Shown: positions 31,409-41,384 of the stretch, one piece after another
Layout: each line of letters starts with the position of its first letter
Position numbering within the stretch: position 1 is the stretch's first letter
Assembly: GCF_001955535.1 (NCBI RefSeq)
Contig: NZ_MPVN01000009.1
Span: 1-64,000, forward strand
Length of the DNA stretch: 64,000 nt
Origin: Paenibacillus sp. FSL H7-0326
Lineage (GTDB): Bacteria > Bacillota > Bacilli > Paenibacillales > Paenibacillaceae
Direction of reading: 5' to 3'
The notes under the pieces: model-generated
What the model was told of the DNA's origin: nothing
The model's input: the letters and a program-made list of their open reading frames with translations, nothing else
Databases searched by the model: none
Translations under genes and position numbers: made by a program

Positions 31409-32839
31409 ATGAATATATGCGTCATTGTTAAAAGTGACAATGTGTACTCAAAATTGGGTAGTATTTTTCATGACTATGATGTATTGCGGAATGTTTCACA
31501 TTTTATGGATCTTTTAGAGTTTGTTCGTTCTGAGGAAATTTCTATTGCCATCATAGACGAGAGCATTCACTGGAAAGAGCGAGCAGAGGAACTTTTAAGA
31601 GAATACAAAATAAAATGTGTTGTATTTACAGGGAATTTCAATGAGTTAGAAGCTAAGGTGAGAAGCCAATTAGCGGGGGCATATATAGAAACTCAGAGAG
31701 AAGTTGAGCAGCCGGCAGTAATCAATACTGTGATTGAGGACTCTAAGGAACATTTCAATGCTGTAGAAGAGAGTGTAATCGATTCTAAAGAAGTTACTTT
31801 TAAGTCCACAAATGATGTGACTTTACATAAGACAGAAGAGCAATTAGATGAACTTAAGAGAGAAAAGAATGAACCAGCTCCGAAACATATTGAGATTATA
31901 AAAGAAGTGCCACGATTTATAGATCGGCCAGTAATTAAAGAAGTACCAGTTGAGAAGATAGTTGAAAAAATAAAAGAGGTGACCGTTGAAAAGGTTGTAG
32001 AGAGAGAAGTGACGAAACGTGAGATTGTTGAAGTTAAACCTAACTTCGATGATATCGATCTTGACTTCGAGCTGCCAAACATTCTAAGCAAACCAGCAAT
32101 AGAAGAATCTTCAATGCTAGAGACACAAACAGTATCTAATTATGATACAACGTTTATTGGAATTGTGAGTGCTGAAAACGAAGTGGATTTAGGGAGTATT
32201 GTATTTATGGTGGCAACTTCATTAGCAGAACTAGGTTACAAGCCGCTGATTATTGCAGATGCTCAAGAAGAGATAACGCTTTTAGAGAGAAGCATTTTTA
32301 AGGACAAATTGAACGATGATCATGCCGATGTATTTGAAAGTGAAGGCGTTTCTTATATGCGACAAGGAGCGGTTTGGGATTATTCAGAGCTTTTATCTGG
32401 TGAATTCACTCACGTTATTTTCTGGTTTGGGAATATTACTGAAATAAAAGAGAATGATTTTGAAAACTGGACAAGGACTCATTATCCATTACTAGTACTT
32501 CGAGGTGCTAAATGGAATGTTAGCAAAATGACGGATATCTTCGATGATTTAAGTGAAGCTACTCTAAGAAGAATTAAGTTGTTACTTGAGAAGAAGCAAA
32601 GTGAGGTCTTGAAAGAGTTGAAAAGCTATTATCCTGAAGTTAGTCATTATCTGATACCGTATCATCCGGATCCATTCTCACCAGATAAATTTGCTCTTCA
32701 ATTCGTTGGCCAACTGTTTAACCTAAGAAAGAAAAGGAAATTTAACGCTAAGCTCTGGTTTATTTTTATTTTCGGACTGTTAGTTTCAGCTATGTTTATA
32801 TGGGCAGGCACATTGGTTCCGGAAGTAGGTGTGAGATGA
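31409..32839 (+). CDS. CpaE/receiver-like membrane protein of the Tad-like locus
   Basis: 476 residues from the ATG at 31409 (AAGGAGG site). Residues 1-95 resemble a degenerate receiver domain (ICVIVKSDN, IAIIDES, CVVFTGN). Residues about 140-205 are a repetitive charged Glu/Lys/Val linker with E-V-x-V-E-K-I repeats, likely an extended coiled coil. Residues about 235-430 resemble a degenerate MinD/CpaE ATPase with no Walker lysine, and one transmembrane helix ends the protein (about 455-475). The stop codon overlaps the next start. A structural or positioning role near the secretion machine is the best guess. Confidence 0.6.
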   Translation: MNICVIVKSDNVYSKLGSIFHDYDVLRNVSHFMDLLEFVRSEEISIAIIDESIHWKERAEELLREYKIKCVVFTGNFNELEAKVRSQLAGAYIETQREVEQPAVINTVIEDSKEHFNAVEESVIDSKEVTFKSTNDVTLHKTEEQLDELKREKNEPAPKHIEIIKEVPRFIDRPVIKEVPVEKIVEKIKEVTVEKVVEREVTKREIVEVKPNFDDIDLDFELPNILSKPAIEESSMLETQTVSNYDTTFIGIVSAENEVDLGSIVFMVATSLAELGYKPLIIADAQEEITLLERSIFKDKLNDDHADVFESEGVSYMRQGAVWDYSELLSGEFTHVIFWFGNITEIKENDFENWTRTHYPLLVLRGAKWNVSKMTDIFDDLSEATLRRIKLLLEKKQSEVLKELKSYYPEVSHYLIPYHPDPFSPDKFALQFVGQLFNLRKKRKFNAKLWFIFIFGLLVSAMFIWAGTLVPEVGVR

Positions 32840-33816
32840 TTGGGTTAGGGTTATCATTACTAGGAATGTTAGTATCGAGGGAAATTAGATTAAGATACAA
32901 CTCAGCAATTTTTACACGGATATTTAATTTAAGTCAGTATGCCGCTATTTTTGCTATTTTAAGCCTGATTCTAAGCCTGGTATTAAAAGATCTATCCATC
33001 GGATTAGAATGGGCAGCTATTTGCTGTATGTGGTTTGGTGCCCTTCATTTGTGGGGTATGCCATGGCAATCATGGATGAAGTTTTCCATTCCTATAAGTT
33101 TAACTCTTATTACATTGTTAGGCGCTCTGGGTGGGAGATACATTGGGGCTATATTGGTTATCTTGTTTTGTGCTGGATCTGTTTTTTATTCTTATACTAA
33201 AAACAAACATAAGCTGAAGAACATACCTATGGCTTCAGCTGCAGCACTGCTTATTGTTTTATTAGTAGATATGGTTGTACCTAGTTTTGCATGGAGAGCT
33301 TGGGAAGTGCTTATTGTTGTGTATACTATCACAGTTCGTTTAATTGCATATTTACATAACATTCATCATGTATCCATCACAGATAAACTAACGGGACTTT
33401 ACAATAGGGCGACTTTTATCGAGTATGCTGATAGCTTCATCAGCTCTGGAGAGAAAGTTGGAATAATGTTCGTAGATTTAGATAACTTTGGAGATAAGAA
33501 CAATACAGAGGGTCATGCAGCTGGGGATCGTATACTTATAGAGTCAGCAAGAATTCTTCAAGAAGTAGTAGCAGGGAATGGAGTGGCCAGTCGGTATGGC
33601 GGTGAAGAAATGGTCGCACTTTTAATTGAGAAGGATATCTATAAAGCAGCAGAGGAATTTAGAAGCAGACTTCCAGAAACAACAGGAATTACGGCTTCAG
33701 TGGGTGTTGTTTATCATGTTGAGGGGGTTAATGCTCAACATTTAATTGATTTAGCAGATGATGCTATGTATCAAGCCAAACGTAGCGGTAAAAACAAAGT
33801 AGTTATATATAACTAG
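32836..33816 (+). CDS. Membrane diguanylate cyclase (GGDEF)
   Basis: 326 residues; start overlaps the preceding stop (ATGA). About six N-terminal transmembrane helices (residues 1-170) lead to a GGDEF domain with D-K-L-T-G-L-Y-N-R, the metal-binding D-L-D-N-F and the active-site motif YGGEEM (about residues 253-258). Met instead of Phe at the last position is a mild change. The RxxD inhibitory site five residues before GGEEM is missing, so product feedback may be absent. It should make cyclic di-GMP. The gene is coupled to the CpaE-like gene, tying the signal to this locus. Confidence 0.9.
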   Translation: MIGLGLSLLGMLVSREIRLRYNSAIFTRIFNLSQYAAIFAILSLILSLVLKDLSIGLEWAAICCMWFGALHLWGMPWQSWMKFSIPISLTLITLLGALGGRYIGAILVILFCAGSVFYSYTKNKHKLKNIPMASAAALLIVLLVDMVVPSFAWRAWEVLIVVYTITVRLIAYLHNIHHVSITDKLTGLYNRATFIEYADSFISSGEKVGIMFVDLDNFGDKNNTEGHAAGDRILIESARILQEVVAGNGVASRYGGEEMVALLIEKDIYKAAEEFRSRLPETTGITASVGVVYHVEGVNAQHLIDLADDAMYQAKRSGKNKVVIYN

Positions 33817-33822
33817 TATTAA

Positions 33823-33886
33823 ATGCGTATAGATGCAATCTATGAATAGAGATACCTTCTAAACATAGTTCTCTGTACGCATTTTT
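33823..33886 (+). terminator. Terminator of the CpaE-like/GGDEF operon
   Basis: AAATGCGTA and TACGCATTTTTTT arms enclose a longer, partly paired loop. Confidence 0.6.
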
Positions 33887-33920
33887 TTGTTGTGTAAGTG
33901 ACAAATGTATTGCTAATGTA

Positions 33921-33949
33921 TTGCTCTTTTCCTACTTAAGTTCTATAAT
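33921..33949 (+). promoter_or_regulatory. Promoter of the Tad-like operon
   Basis: TTGCTC, 17 bases, TATAAT, about 40 bases upstream of the cpaB-like gene. It lacks the shared palindrome and is probably a housekeeping promoter. Confidence 0.6.
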
Positions 33950-33987
33950 TCTAAGAGTTAACAATAAATTAAGAAGGTGGTATAGTC

Positions 33988-35073
33988 TTGAAGTCCCGGA
34001 AGAATAAGCAGATTATGAAGTATTCTATCTATGTCGGTACGCTTGTGCTGCTTGTAACCGCATCAGTTGGGTTTTTCTCTTACCGTTATTACAACGCTAA
34101 GCTGATAAGCGAGAGGAACAAGTACGAGAATGAAATTAATGCACAGGCAATAGTGATTGATCAGTACGAAACGAAGTCGAAAAAAGGATGGATCTTGAAC
34201 AAAGATTTGGAGGCTGGTGACACAATTTCAGATGTCGATATTCAGGAAACAATGTTACCTGACTACTTTTCACCTGAAAATGTTATTTCAGAGAAAGACG
34301 AATTAGTAGGTAAAGTCATCAAGATCAATGCTTTGGCTTCTACAGCAATAACAGAAGAGATGGTTTTTGACGATGGAGCTTTAGAACCGAGTGAAAGAAA
34401 AGAAGAAGTTCAGTATGTTAGGCTTCCCTTAAAAATCCAGTCTGATGAAACAGTTGATATTCGGATTGTATTTCCAAACGGAGAAGATTATATCGTAGTT
34501 GCTAAAAAGAAACTGCAAGATGTAGATGTCGAAAATCAGAATGCATTCTTCCAAAGCACTGAAGAAGAAGCATTATTACTACAGTCCGCTTTGGTTGATG
34601 CATACATAAAAGATGCAGAACTTTACATGAAGCAATATGTAGAACCTGAGTTACAACCTAAGCCACAAGTTACATACACTCCAAACCAGGACGTACTTGA
34701 TCTGATGGCCCAAAATCCTCAGATTGTAGATCAAGCAAAATGGAAACTGCGTGATACAGTTCGTGCAAATTTGGACGATCGACTTAACTTGATTGAAAGC
34801 ACAGACAAAGTAAGAGTTGGGGCCGGTGCTCCAATGGGTAGTGCGGTTGCTAAAAGAAAACAGAATGACGGTGCGGTGTATTATAACGAGACAGAAAACC
34901 CAGCTAACTCAAGTGGAACAGGTCTTGGGGTGAATGGCATTATAGATGCCCCAGCAGCTGGCGTAGACTCTTCACAGTCAGCAAAAGCTAACGAATCTGA
35001 AGTTTATCCTGTACCGGAATCTGAGGATGTCCCAGACGTAAACGCTCCTAACATGCTAGGAGGGGAAGAATAA
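33988..35073 (+). CDS. CpaB/RcpC-like protein (SAF domain)
   Basis: 361 residues, TTG start after AAGAAGGTGG. One N-terminal transmembrane helix (residues 9-29), then a SAF domain (WILNKDLEAGDTISDVDI, LVGKVIKINALASTAITEEM). The C-terminal half is longer than usual, with helical segments and a Pro/Ser-rich tail. CpaB-type proteins belong to Tad pilus and related machines and lie between membrane and wall. First gene of an operon running to 44197. Confidence 0.75.
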   Translation: MKSRKNKQIMKYSIYVGTLVLLVTASVGFFSYRYYNAKLISERNKYENEINAQAIVIDQYETKSKKGWILNKDLEAGDTISDVDIQETMLPDYFSPENVISEKDELVGKVIKINALASTAITEEMVFDDGALEPSERKEEVQYVRLPLKIQSDETVDIRIVFPNGEDYIVVAKKKLQDVDVENQNAFFQSTEEEALLLQSALVDAYIKDAELYMKQYVEPELQPKPQVTYTPNQDVLDLMAQNPQIVDQAKWKLRDTVRANLDDRLNLIESTDKVRVGAGAPMGSAVAKRKQNDGAVYYNETENPANSSGTGLGVNGIIDAPAAGVDSSQSAKANESEVYPVPESEDVPDVNAPNMLGGEE

Positions 35074-35648
35074 TGAGGCATGCAATTGTAGGTGATTGTG
35101 AGAAACATGATTTTGTTCTCACGGTGGCATACATGTTACAGGCTTACACACAAAAAAAAGTGAGTGTTGTAACAGATGAAGATAGACATTACCGATACTT
35201 CGAAGGAGAAGTATCTGGAATAAGTGTAGATGTAGAAGTCGCAACAACGTCAGCAGACTATTACTTATATGATTTTCATTACTCAATACCATTATTTCAT
35301 TTGGATAATTTGTTGTTAGTTACAAATTACGAAAAGAAATCACTTGACCGTTTGGATGGATTGATCACACAAGTTAATGATGTGCTACCGAGTGGAGTGC
35401 TTATCGTACAATCTCCTTCAAAAGTAAGTATTGATTATGTTGAAAAAAGTATTCCAATAGAAGTCCCATCCATTGTTTATGAAGATGACACTTATCGTCG
35501 TATTGATTGGGTCCATGATGGAAGAATTAACTTCAGATCGGTGGAAAAAGGATTCAGACTTGCTGTAGAGGACTATTTAAAAATTGGTTACGACATCCCT
35601 AACAAAGATCTCGCAAAACTTTGGGCTTATGCCAGAAAGAGAGGATAG
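35073..35648 (+). CDS. Uncharacterised 191-aa Tad-operon protein
   Basis: Start overlaps the preceding stop (TAATG) after AGGAGGGG. A Rossmann-like order (MRHAIVGDC, then DNLLLVTNYEKKSLDRLDGLI, VLIVQSPSKVS) suggests a P-loop-like protein that has lost its phosphate-binding motif, close in style to the CpaE-like ATPase encoded next. Possibly a regulatory partner of it. Confidence 0.6.
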   Translation: MRHAIVGDCEKHDFVLTVAYMLQAYTQKKVSVVTDEDRHYRYFEGEVSGISVDVEVATTSADYYLYDFHYSIPLFHLDNLLLVTNYEKKSLDRLDGLITQVNDVLPSGVLIVQSPSKVSIDYVEKSIPIEVPSIVYEDDTYRRIDWVHDGRINFRSVEKGFRLAVEDYLKIGYDIPNKDLAKLWAYARKRG

Positions 35649-35650
35649 AT

Positions 35651-36484
35651 ATGATCGTCGCATTTGCTGCTCCCGTCCATGGACAACCAGGAACAACTTC
35701 TAATCAGATGGCTACATCAACAATGTTAGGCATAGATTATCACTTTCATTTACTTATTACACATACCCATTTACAACTTTCAACATTAGAAAGAGGGTAT
35801 GCAAAGACAATTGAGATTGATGAAATTCGTGAGTTAAATCGTGGAATGGACGGACTTCTTCGATTAACCGATAGCTATATGCTAAAACCAGAAAACATTC
35901 GTGATAACGCGATGTCTGTCGTAAGAGGAAGACTTGATCTCATGCCAGGAATGTTGTCAGGAAAGCACGAAGAGCTCTTAAGAGTGCTTCCTAGTCTTTT
36001 AAATCACTATCGAACTGCGTATGATCTTATGTTTGTTGATATACCTTCAGGAATTCAAAATGAAAGTTCTAAAATGGTTATCAATAAGTCTAACGTAGTA
36101 GTTGTAAATTTAAATCAAAATAAAACGGTGCTAGATTCTTTCTTTAACAACACTGAATGGCAAGAAGTTTTAAAGGATAAAGAGGTTGTGTACTGCATCG
36201 GGAACTATGATCGACAGTCGAAGCTTAGCAAGGAGCGTATAGCTAGAGAATATAAAATACCAGTCAAAAAAATTGGGGTTGTACCATATAACATAAGATT
36301 TCGTGATGCACAAAACGACCGAGATATTATAGATTATCTGCTTCGTGCTAGGAACATTGAGAAGAAATTCATGAAATTCGATGAAGAAGTATATTTTATT
36401 GAATCTGTTCGACATTTAGGTTCAATGCTATTGGACGTACTTCAGATGCGACCGATTAAGGAGGCTGAAGAGATTTATGCTTAA
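35651..36484 (+). CDS. CpaE/MinD-like ATPase
   Basis: 277 residues from the ATG at 35651. The deviant Walker A loop reads HGQPGTTSNQ (about residues 9-18), followed by D-L-M-F-V-D-I-P-S-G (Walker B-like). The signature lysine of MinD loops is replaced, as in several Gram-positive Tad CpaE proteins. It would localise or switch the Tad-like secretion machine. The last residues overlap the CpaF-like gene. Confidence 0.75.
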   Translation: MIVAFAAPVHGQPGTTSNQMATSTMLGIDYHFHLLITHTHLQLSTLERGYAKTIEIDEIRELNRGMDGLLRLTDSYMLKPENIRDNAMSVVRGRLDLMPGMLSGKHEELLRVLPSLLNHYRTAYDLMFVDIPSGIQNESSKMVINKSNVVVVNLNQNKTVLDSFFNNTEWQEVLKDKEVVYCIGNYDRQSKLSKERIAREYKIPVKKIGVVPYNIRFRDAQNDRDIIDYLLRARNIEKKFMKFDEEVYFIESVRHLGSMLLDVLQMRPIKEAEEIYA

Positions 36485-38324
36485 TCTGATTTTGATACTG
36501 CTAATCATAATCGGAATCGGAGCATTTCTATTCTTCTATCTTCGAAAAAAGAAAGACGAACCTATAGTAACAGAAGAATACCGGTTTGACCTAAAGCAGA
36601 TTGAAATATTTGTGAAAAATGCATTCAAAGATATCATAAATGAATCTCCGTATGCAGGTAACCCTAGTGAAGAAGAGTTTGCTCGTCGAAAGAACCGTAA
36701 GAAAGAATTAAGAGCAGCTTTAAGAAACTGTTTACATGGGGATATAGCGGCGAAAAATTACGTTAAATTGTACATTAAGGACATGTTAAAAGAAAATTAT
36801 GGATTTAATGAGACTAACATTAATTCAGTAATCCCTTTTGATCGTCCAGAACGGCTTTCTGAGCAAGATCGTTTCGAGATATTGCTATATTCATATAAAA
36901 AGATATTTAAAAAAGATGCATTAAATCAGTTGATATCTAAGTATGGCCTTAATACATTGAAGCGCTTGGAGGACGGCGAGAAACGCTATCAAATAACGCG
37001 TGGAGAAATTAAAGAGATTTACGATAAGGAGAAGCCGAAACTATCTTTCGAAGACAAGCTTAATATTATCGTTCAGCGTGTTTATCAGAACTATAAAGGA
37101 TTTGGACCAATTGATGAAATAAGAGATCAAAAAATAGAGGGTGTAAGTGGTGGAGTCAGTGGTATTCCTGAATCTGTAGCTAGTGCGTTAGATTTCACAG
37201 AATTTGAAGTCCAACCAATCTATATACCTAGAAATTATGATTCCATTTGGATATTTTACAAGGGAATTTCAATAAACTTAGAGTTTTTAAGCTTTGGATC
37301 AGAGAAAGAGCTTAAGCGTGTCTGTCAAAATATTTATACCTATGGGAATCCAGGTCAATTAAATGAGGCAAGAGGTTTTATTTCAAATGATATGGCTGAT
37401 GGATCACGGGTCGTTGTGTTGAGACCAAAAGTAGCGGAAAGTTGGGCGTTTTTTGTCCGTAAACATGATTTTTCTTATGTACGCCTGTCTGAACAAATTC
37501 ACGGCCAAAATGCAGAACTTGCAATTCAAATGTTAACCTTCCTTGTTTATGGATCACAAACTATTGCTCTTACAGGTAGACAAGGGTCGGGTAAAACAAC
37601 GCTTGTAAAAGGTCTAATCGATAAAATTCAGTGCAAAAACATACGTGTGCAAGAACAATTTTTTGAACTGTGGCTTAGAAAGATGTTTCCACACAAAAAC
37701 ATCCTTTCATTAAGAGAAACGCCTACAGTTTCAGCTCAAGCAATTATGGATATCACGAAAAAAACAGATGGAACCATGAACATTGTAGGTGAAGCTTCAA
37801 GTCATGAAATTGTCAGTCTTGCTATCCAAGCTGGCTTAGTAGCATCGGAGTATACAATTGTTACTCACCACGGTAACACATTCCAAAAAATGATCAATGC
37901 TTTACGCAATAGTTTAATAGCAGCAGGAGATTTCAACGATGAGAAAGCAGCTGAAGAGCAGGTAGTTTCATGGCTTAATTTTAATGTTCACTGTGTTCTA
38001 TCAGGTACTGGAGAAAGGTATATATCTCGAATAACGCAGTGTGTTCCAGTGTTTAGTCGGTCTTATTCGCGTGAATACAAGAATGCAACTACGGTTGAGC
38101 AAAAAATTGAGGGCCTTAATGATACAATTGTGGAATTTGCCTCTCGTACTACAGATGCAAAGACTTACGAGGAGAGAGACGTTATTGTTTGGAACGAAGG
38201 AAAGTATGAGGTTAAAGACTCTTTAACACCCGATAAAGTTTCTGAAATGCTGGGGAATATGGATGAAGAAGAACGAGAATTATTCCGGAATTTCTTAAGC
38301 AAGCATTGGGGGAATGCAGCATGA
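36477..38324 (+). CDS. CpaF/VirB11-type secretion ATPase
   Basis: 615 residues; ATG overlaps the preceding gene. An N-terminal membrane segment (residues 2-22) is unusual for this normally soluble family. The N-terminal domain is followed by the ATPase core: Walker A GRQGSGKTT (about residues 367-375), the Walker B region TMNIVGEASSHE (about 433-444) and the His box THHGNT (about 462-467). It powers assembly of Tad pili or, in VirB11 form, type IV secretion. The next genes (TadB/C and pilin-like) indicate a Tad-like machine. Confidence 0.88.
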   Translation: MLNLILILLIIIGIGAFLFFYLRKKKDEPIVTEEYRFDLKQIEIFVKNAFKDIINESPYAGNPSEEEFARRKNRKKELRAALRNCLHGDIAAKNYVKLYIKDMLKENYGFNETNINSVIPFDRPERLSEQDRFEILLYSYKKIFKKDALNQLISKYGLNTLKRLEDGEKRYQITRGEIKEIYDKEKPKLSFEDKLNIIVQRVYQNYKGFGPIDEIRDQKIEGVSGGVSGIPESVASALDFTEFEVQPIYIPRNYDSIWIFYKGISINLEFLSFGSEKELKRVCQNIYTYGNPGQLNEARGFISNDMADGSRVVVLRPKVAESWAFFVRKHDFSYVRLSEQIHGQNAELAIQMLTFLVYGSQTIALTGRQGSGKTTLVKGLIDKIQCKNIRVQEQFFELWLRKMFPHKNILSLRETPTVSAQAIMDITKKTDGTMNIVGEASSHEIVSLAIQAGLVASEYTIVTHHGNTFQKMINALRNSLIAAGDFNDEKAAEEQVVSWLNFNVHCVLSGTGERYISRITQCVPVFSRSYSREYKNATTVEQKIEGLNDTIVEFASRTTDAKTYEERDVIVWNEGKYEVKDSLTPDKVSEMLGNMDEEERELFRNFLSKHWGNAA

Positions 38325-40399
38325 GTCAAGAGCTATTACTATTTCTTTCAATTTTAATATTCATCATTCCAATAGGGGCCTTAATATTTTTCATCTTTTT
38401 ATTAAGAAATTCAAAAAACAAAAAGAAGAGAGAAATTAAAAAGCTAAAATCGTTACTGCCAACCCCGGGAAAAAAGAATCATTGGGATGCCCGACTATAT
38501 AGAGTCTATCCTTATCTAAGAGAGCTTCCAGGTATTCGATTGTTACTAAATAAGTTGCAGCGCAGACTAGGCATTATATATGCGGATAACGAAGCTCTTG
38601 TTCGTTCAAGAGCTTCCGGTTACACGCTTGCTATTATTGGGACTGTTTTACTTCTTGCTGTAACTGCATTATTGGTTTCAGACTCTTGGGCAACTAGGCT
38701 ACAAGTAATCATTATAAGTATGTATGTAGGGGCATTTTTGACAGACTATTTCATAAATAAGTCTTCTCTCAAAATGCTGTACGAAGAAGATAAACTAATT
38801 CTGAATCAGAGACATGAGTATCACAAGACTTATATGGTCAATGAGAGTATGGAACGTGTCGCAGAAGATTCTGATGATATTATAGCTACTCATGCTCAAA
38901 GAATTGCAGATATTTTGAACTCAACGGATCCAGAGTCGGAGCTTCAATCTTATTATGAAGTAGCACCTAATAAATATATGAAGGACTTTGCTGGTATCAG
39001 CTATAAGGTTGCTGAGTATGGTGACTCTGGCATTGAGAATGGAGAAAGTTCAGTATACTTAGCATCACTCGGTAACATAAGGGAAGATCTTCATATCGAA
39101 ATTAATCGAAGAGAAATATTGAATCGAAAATTATCCGGTTTGGTAGCTGTTGCTGTGTCTCCTATCTTTATGACCGATCCGATTAGAAGATGGAGTGAGA
39201 CGAATTTCCCTATTATGTCCGAGTATTACAATTCGAATTGGGGGCTATACTCTCTTGTCCTACTGTATATCATCTTTGTCGTTGCCTTTGTAGTACTGAG
39301 AAACGCAAAGAGTGTAGACGGAGATCCCCAGGGAGCAAAAGAAGAGGGGAAATGGCTTAAGAAAATTCTTAAGACAACCTGGATTAGAAAAATCGTTTAT
39401 AGATTAGCACCAAAAACGCATGAACTAAAAAGATTCCAGGTAGAACAAGAATTGAAACACGCGAATTCTAGACTTGATGTTCCGTCATTGTATTTATGGA
39501 AAGCTTCTATATTTGCAATAGCCCTTATCTCAGCAATAATAATTCAATTGCTAATCGTTGCTCAAATAAAACATAACATTGTATATCCGAACGAATCTAT
39601 TTATGTGACCGCTTCTCAAACCACATCACAACAGCAAATGAGTAAAGAAAGATATGTGTTTGAATCGACAATGATAGGAGAGATTATTTCAAAAGATTTA
39701 GAACCACAAGAAATAGTTCCTTATGTTTTGGAAATGTCACAGAACAAGCCTTTTCTTCAGTTAGATATTGATCGTAATGAATATGCTCAACAAATAGTGG
39801 ATCGAGTAGAGAAATATAACAATCAATATTTCCGCTGGTATCAGCTACTGATTGCTTTAGGTATAGCTATTCTTGGATACTCCATTCCAAATGCTTATCT
39901 TTCTATTAAGCAGCAATCAAGAAGATGGCAGATGCAAGATGAAGTAGATGGCTTTACAACAAGTATTATGATGCTATCTCAATTCCAACGAATAAGCGTG
40001 TACGAGATCCTTGAGTGGATGCAGCGTGATAGCTACATTTTCCAAGAGCAATTGATGAACTGCTTGCTTGATTATGAGTCAGGATCTGCAGAGGCTCTGG
40101 AGGAATTAAAGGAAACAGTTAATTTTGTCCCTTTAGAAAGACTTGTCGAAAGGCTACAGGAAGCTGCAGATCAGTTACCGATACAAGAAGCTTTTGATGA
40201 TATCAGAATTGAAAGGAATTATGCAGTTAAGCAACGTCAAGAATACTACGAGAAATCAACTAGTAGAAAAGTAGCTACAGCTCAATTGGCAGCCTATACT
40301 CCGCTAGGTTCCACTATCATTATCTATCTGTTTGTACCTTTCATATATGTGATGTATCAGCAGTTAGGTGATTTAACGCAGATAACAGGTGGTTTATAG
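38321..40399 (+). CDS. TadB/TadC-like inner-membrane protein (fused or double-size)
   Basis: 692 residues from the ATG at 38321, which overlaps the CpaF-like stop. Hydrophobic segments occur near residues 4-27, 98-118, 125-143, 300-325, 405-430, 520-540 and 665-690. The last part (EDGFTTSIMMLSQFQRISVYEILEWM to the final helix) is of the type II secretion F/TadC type. The length is about twice that of TadB or TadC, suggesting one protein holding both modules. It would anchor the CpaF ATPase at the membrane. Confidence 0.7.
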   Translation: MSQELLLFLSILIFIIPIGALIFFIFLLRNSKNKKKREIKKLKSLLPTPGKKNHWDARLYRVYPYLRELPGIRLLLNKLQRRLGIIYADNEALVRSRASGYTLAIIGTVLLLAVTALLVSDSWATRLQVIIISMYVGAFLTDYFINKSSLKMLYEEDKLILNQRHEYHKTYMVNESMERVAEDSDDIIATHAQRIADILNSTDPESELQSYYEVAPNKYMKDFAGISYKVAEYGDSGIENGESSVYLASLGNIREDLHIEINRREILNRKLSGLVAVAVSPIFMTDPIRRWSETNFPIMSEYYNSNWGLYSLVLLYIIFVVAFVVLRNAKSVDGDPQGAKEEGKWLKKILKTTWIRKIVYRLAPKTHELKRFQVEQELKHANSRLDVPSLYLWKASIFAIALISAIIIQLLIVAQIKHNIVYPNESIYVTASQTTSQQQMSKERYVFESTMIGEIISKDLEPQEIVPYVLEMSQNKPFLQLDIDRNEYAQQIVDRVEKYNNQYFRWYQLLIALGIAILGYSIPNAYLSIKQQSRRWQMQDEVDGFTTSIMMLSQFQRISVYEILEWMQRDSYIFQEQLMNCLLDYESGSAEALEELKETVNFVPLERLVERLQEAADQLPIQEAFDDIRIERNYAVKQRQEYYEKSTSRKVATAQLAAYTPLGSTIIIYLFVPFIYVMYQQLGDLTQITGGL

Positions 40400-40411
40400 G
40401 GGGGGACACTT

Positions 40412-40906
40412 ATGAGTAACGTAAATAGATTTTTGATTTGGTCAATAGAATTAGTACTTACCTTAAATATTATAAGCTATGGAATTCTCTTGTGGAACAC
40501 AACAATACCACTAAGAGATTCAGTTAGCCTTCAGATGGTAGAACACAATCAGGCCATTTATGACAGCAAATATGCAGCTTACGATTATCAAGACGTTAGT
40601 GGATCTCAAATACTAACCGCATACAGAAAGTATCAGAATGAACCGATTTTTAATCTGTTTGTTCAGACAAGACACAACGGATTGCGTAACTTTGCCGTCG
40701 AACCAAATCATCTGACGAACACATGTTCAAACTTCGATTACAGTAGTGGAGCTTTAGCAAGTGGAACTACAAATTGTAATATTGACGAACTCGATCTGAA
40801 ACAATTTGGAGGTTCGTATTACATACCTCCGCAGCAGAGATTTAGCTCTACTTTGATTAGAGATGCTAATAATACTGTACTAGGTATATATTTTAAAGCT
40901 TTGTAG
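40412..40906 (+). CDS. Pilin-like membrane-anchored protein with a cysteine pair
   Basis: 164 residues, ATG after GGGGGG. One N-terminal transmembrane helix (residues 8-28), then an extracellular domain with a Y-D-x-x-D-V-S-G-x-x-I motif shared with the proteins at 41692 and 42289. Two cysteines (CSNFDY and TTNCNI) lie about 21 residues apart and may form a disulfide loop as in the D-region of type IV pilins. No prepilin cleavage motif is obvious. Confidence 0.6.
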   Translation: MSNVNRFLIWSIELVLTLNIISYGILLWNTTIPLRDSVSLQMVEHNQAIYDSKYAAYDYQDVSGSQILTAYRKYQNEPIFNLFVQTRHNGLRNFAVEPNHLTNTCSNFDYSSGALASGTTNCNIDELDLKQFGGSYYIPPQQRFSSTLIRDANNTVLGIYFKAL

Positions 40907-40968
40907 GTTATATGCACTTTCTTCAGTGCTTTAACAATAAATATCATTAAGGGAAAGGGGGAGCTTAA

Positions 40969-41064
40969 GTGAATAAACAAACAAAAATTGCTGTAGGAGT
41001 ACTCGTAGTCCTGGTTATACTTCTTGGAGTTAGCATTTACTTCAATGTTATCGGCTGGCAGTAA
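40969..41064 (+). CDS. 31-aa one-helix membrane peptide
   Basis: GTG start after AAAGGGGG. Four charged residues and one transmembrane helix, then IGWQ. First of a run of tiny one-helix membrane proteins between the TadB/C-like and minor-pilin genes. It could be a minimal pilin subunit or an assembly factor. Confidence 0.55.
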   Translation: MNKQTKIAVGVLVVLVILLGVSIYFNVIGWQ

Positions 41065-41145
41065 AAGACTTTTAGACACTGGGATTAGAGTAAATGTAAT
41101 CATGCAATGAAATCAATATGTATAAATGTACGGGAGGGACTGAGT

Positions 41146-41379
41146 ATGAAATTTTTCACTAAGAATCTATCTTTGTTCCTTGCGATAAGCATTATCTGTT
41201 TGATAGTTTTCAACTTCTTATTATTTACCGGATACATTAATGCCGAGCTAAGTATTCTTATGATTGTTCTCATTCTAATCCCACTGTCAATTAGCTTGGT
41301 TCTAAACCTATATGGGTTTAAAACTCATCGAAAGCTAAGAGCATCAAAAGCTGATACGAAACTCAGAAGAAGGAACTAA
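41146..41379 (+). CDS. 77-aa two-helix membrane protein
   Basis: ATG at 41146 after CGGGAGG. Two transmembrane helices (about residues 8-28 and 33-53) and a basic C-terminal tail. No family recognised; conserved position in the pilin gene cluster suggests a role in the same machine. Confidence 0.55.
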   Translation: MKFFTKNLSLFLAISIICLIVFNFLLFTGYINAELSILMIVLILIPLSISLVLNLYGFKTHRKLRASKADTKLRRRN

Positions 41380-41384
41380 GAGAT

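Noticed and set aside
35651..36484. ParA partition ATPase for the CpaE-like gene
   Set aside because: The loop lacks the signature lysine and the gene lies in a Tad-like operon between CpaB- and CpaF-like genes, with no ParB next to it.
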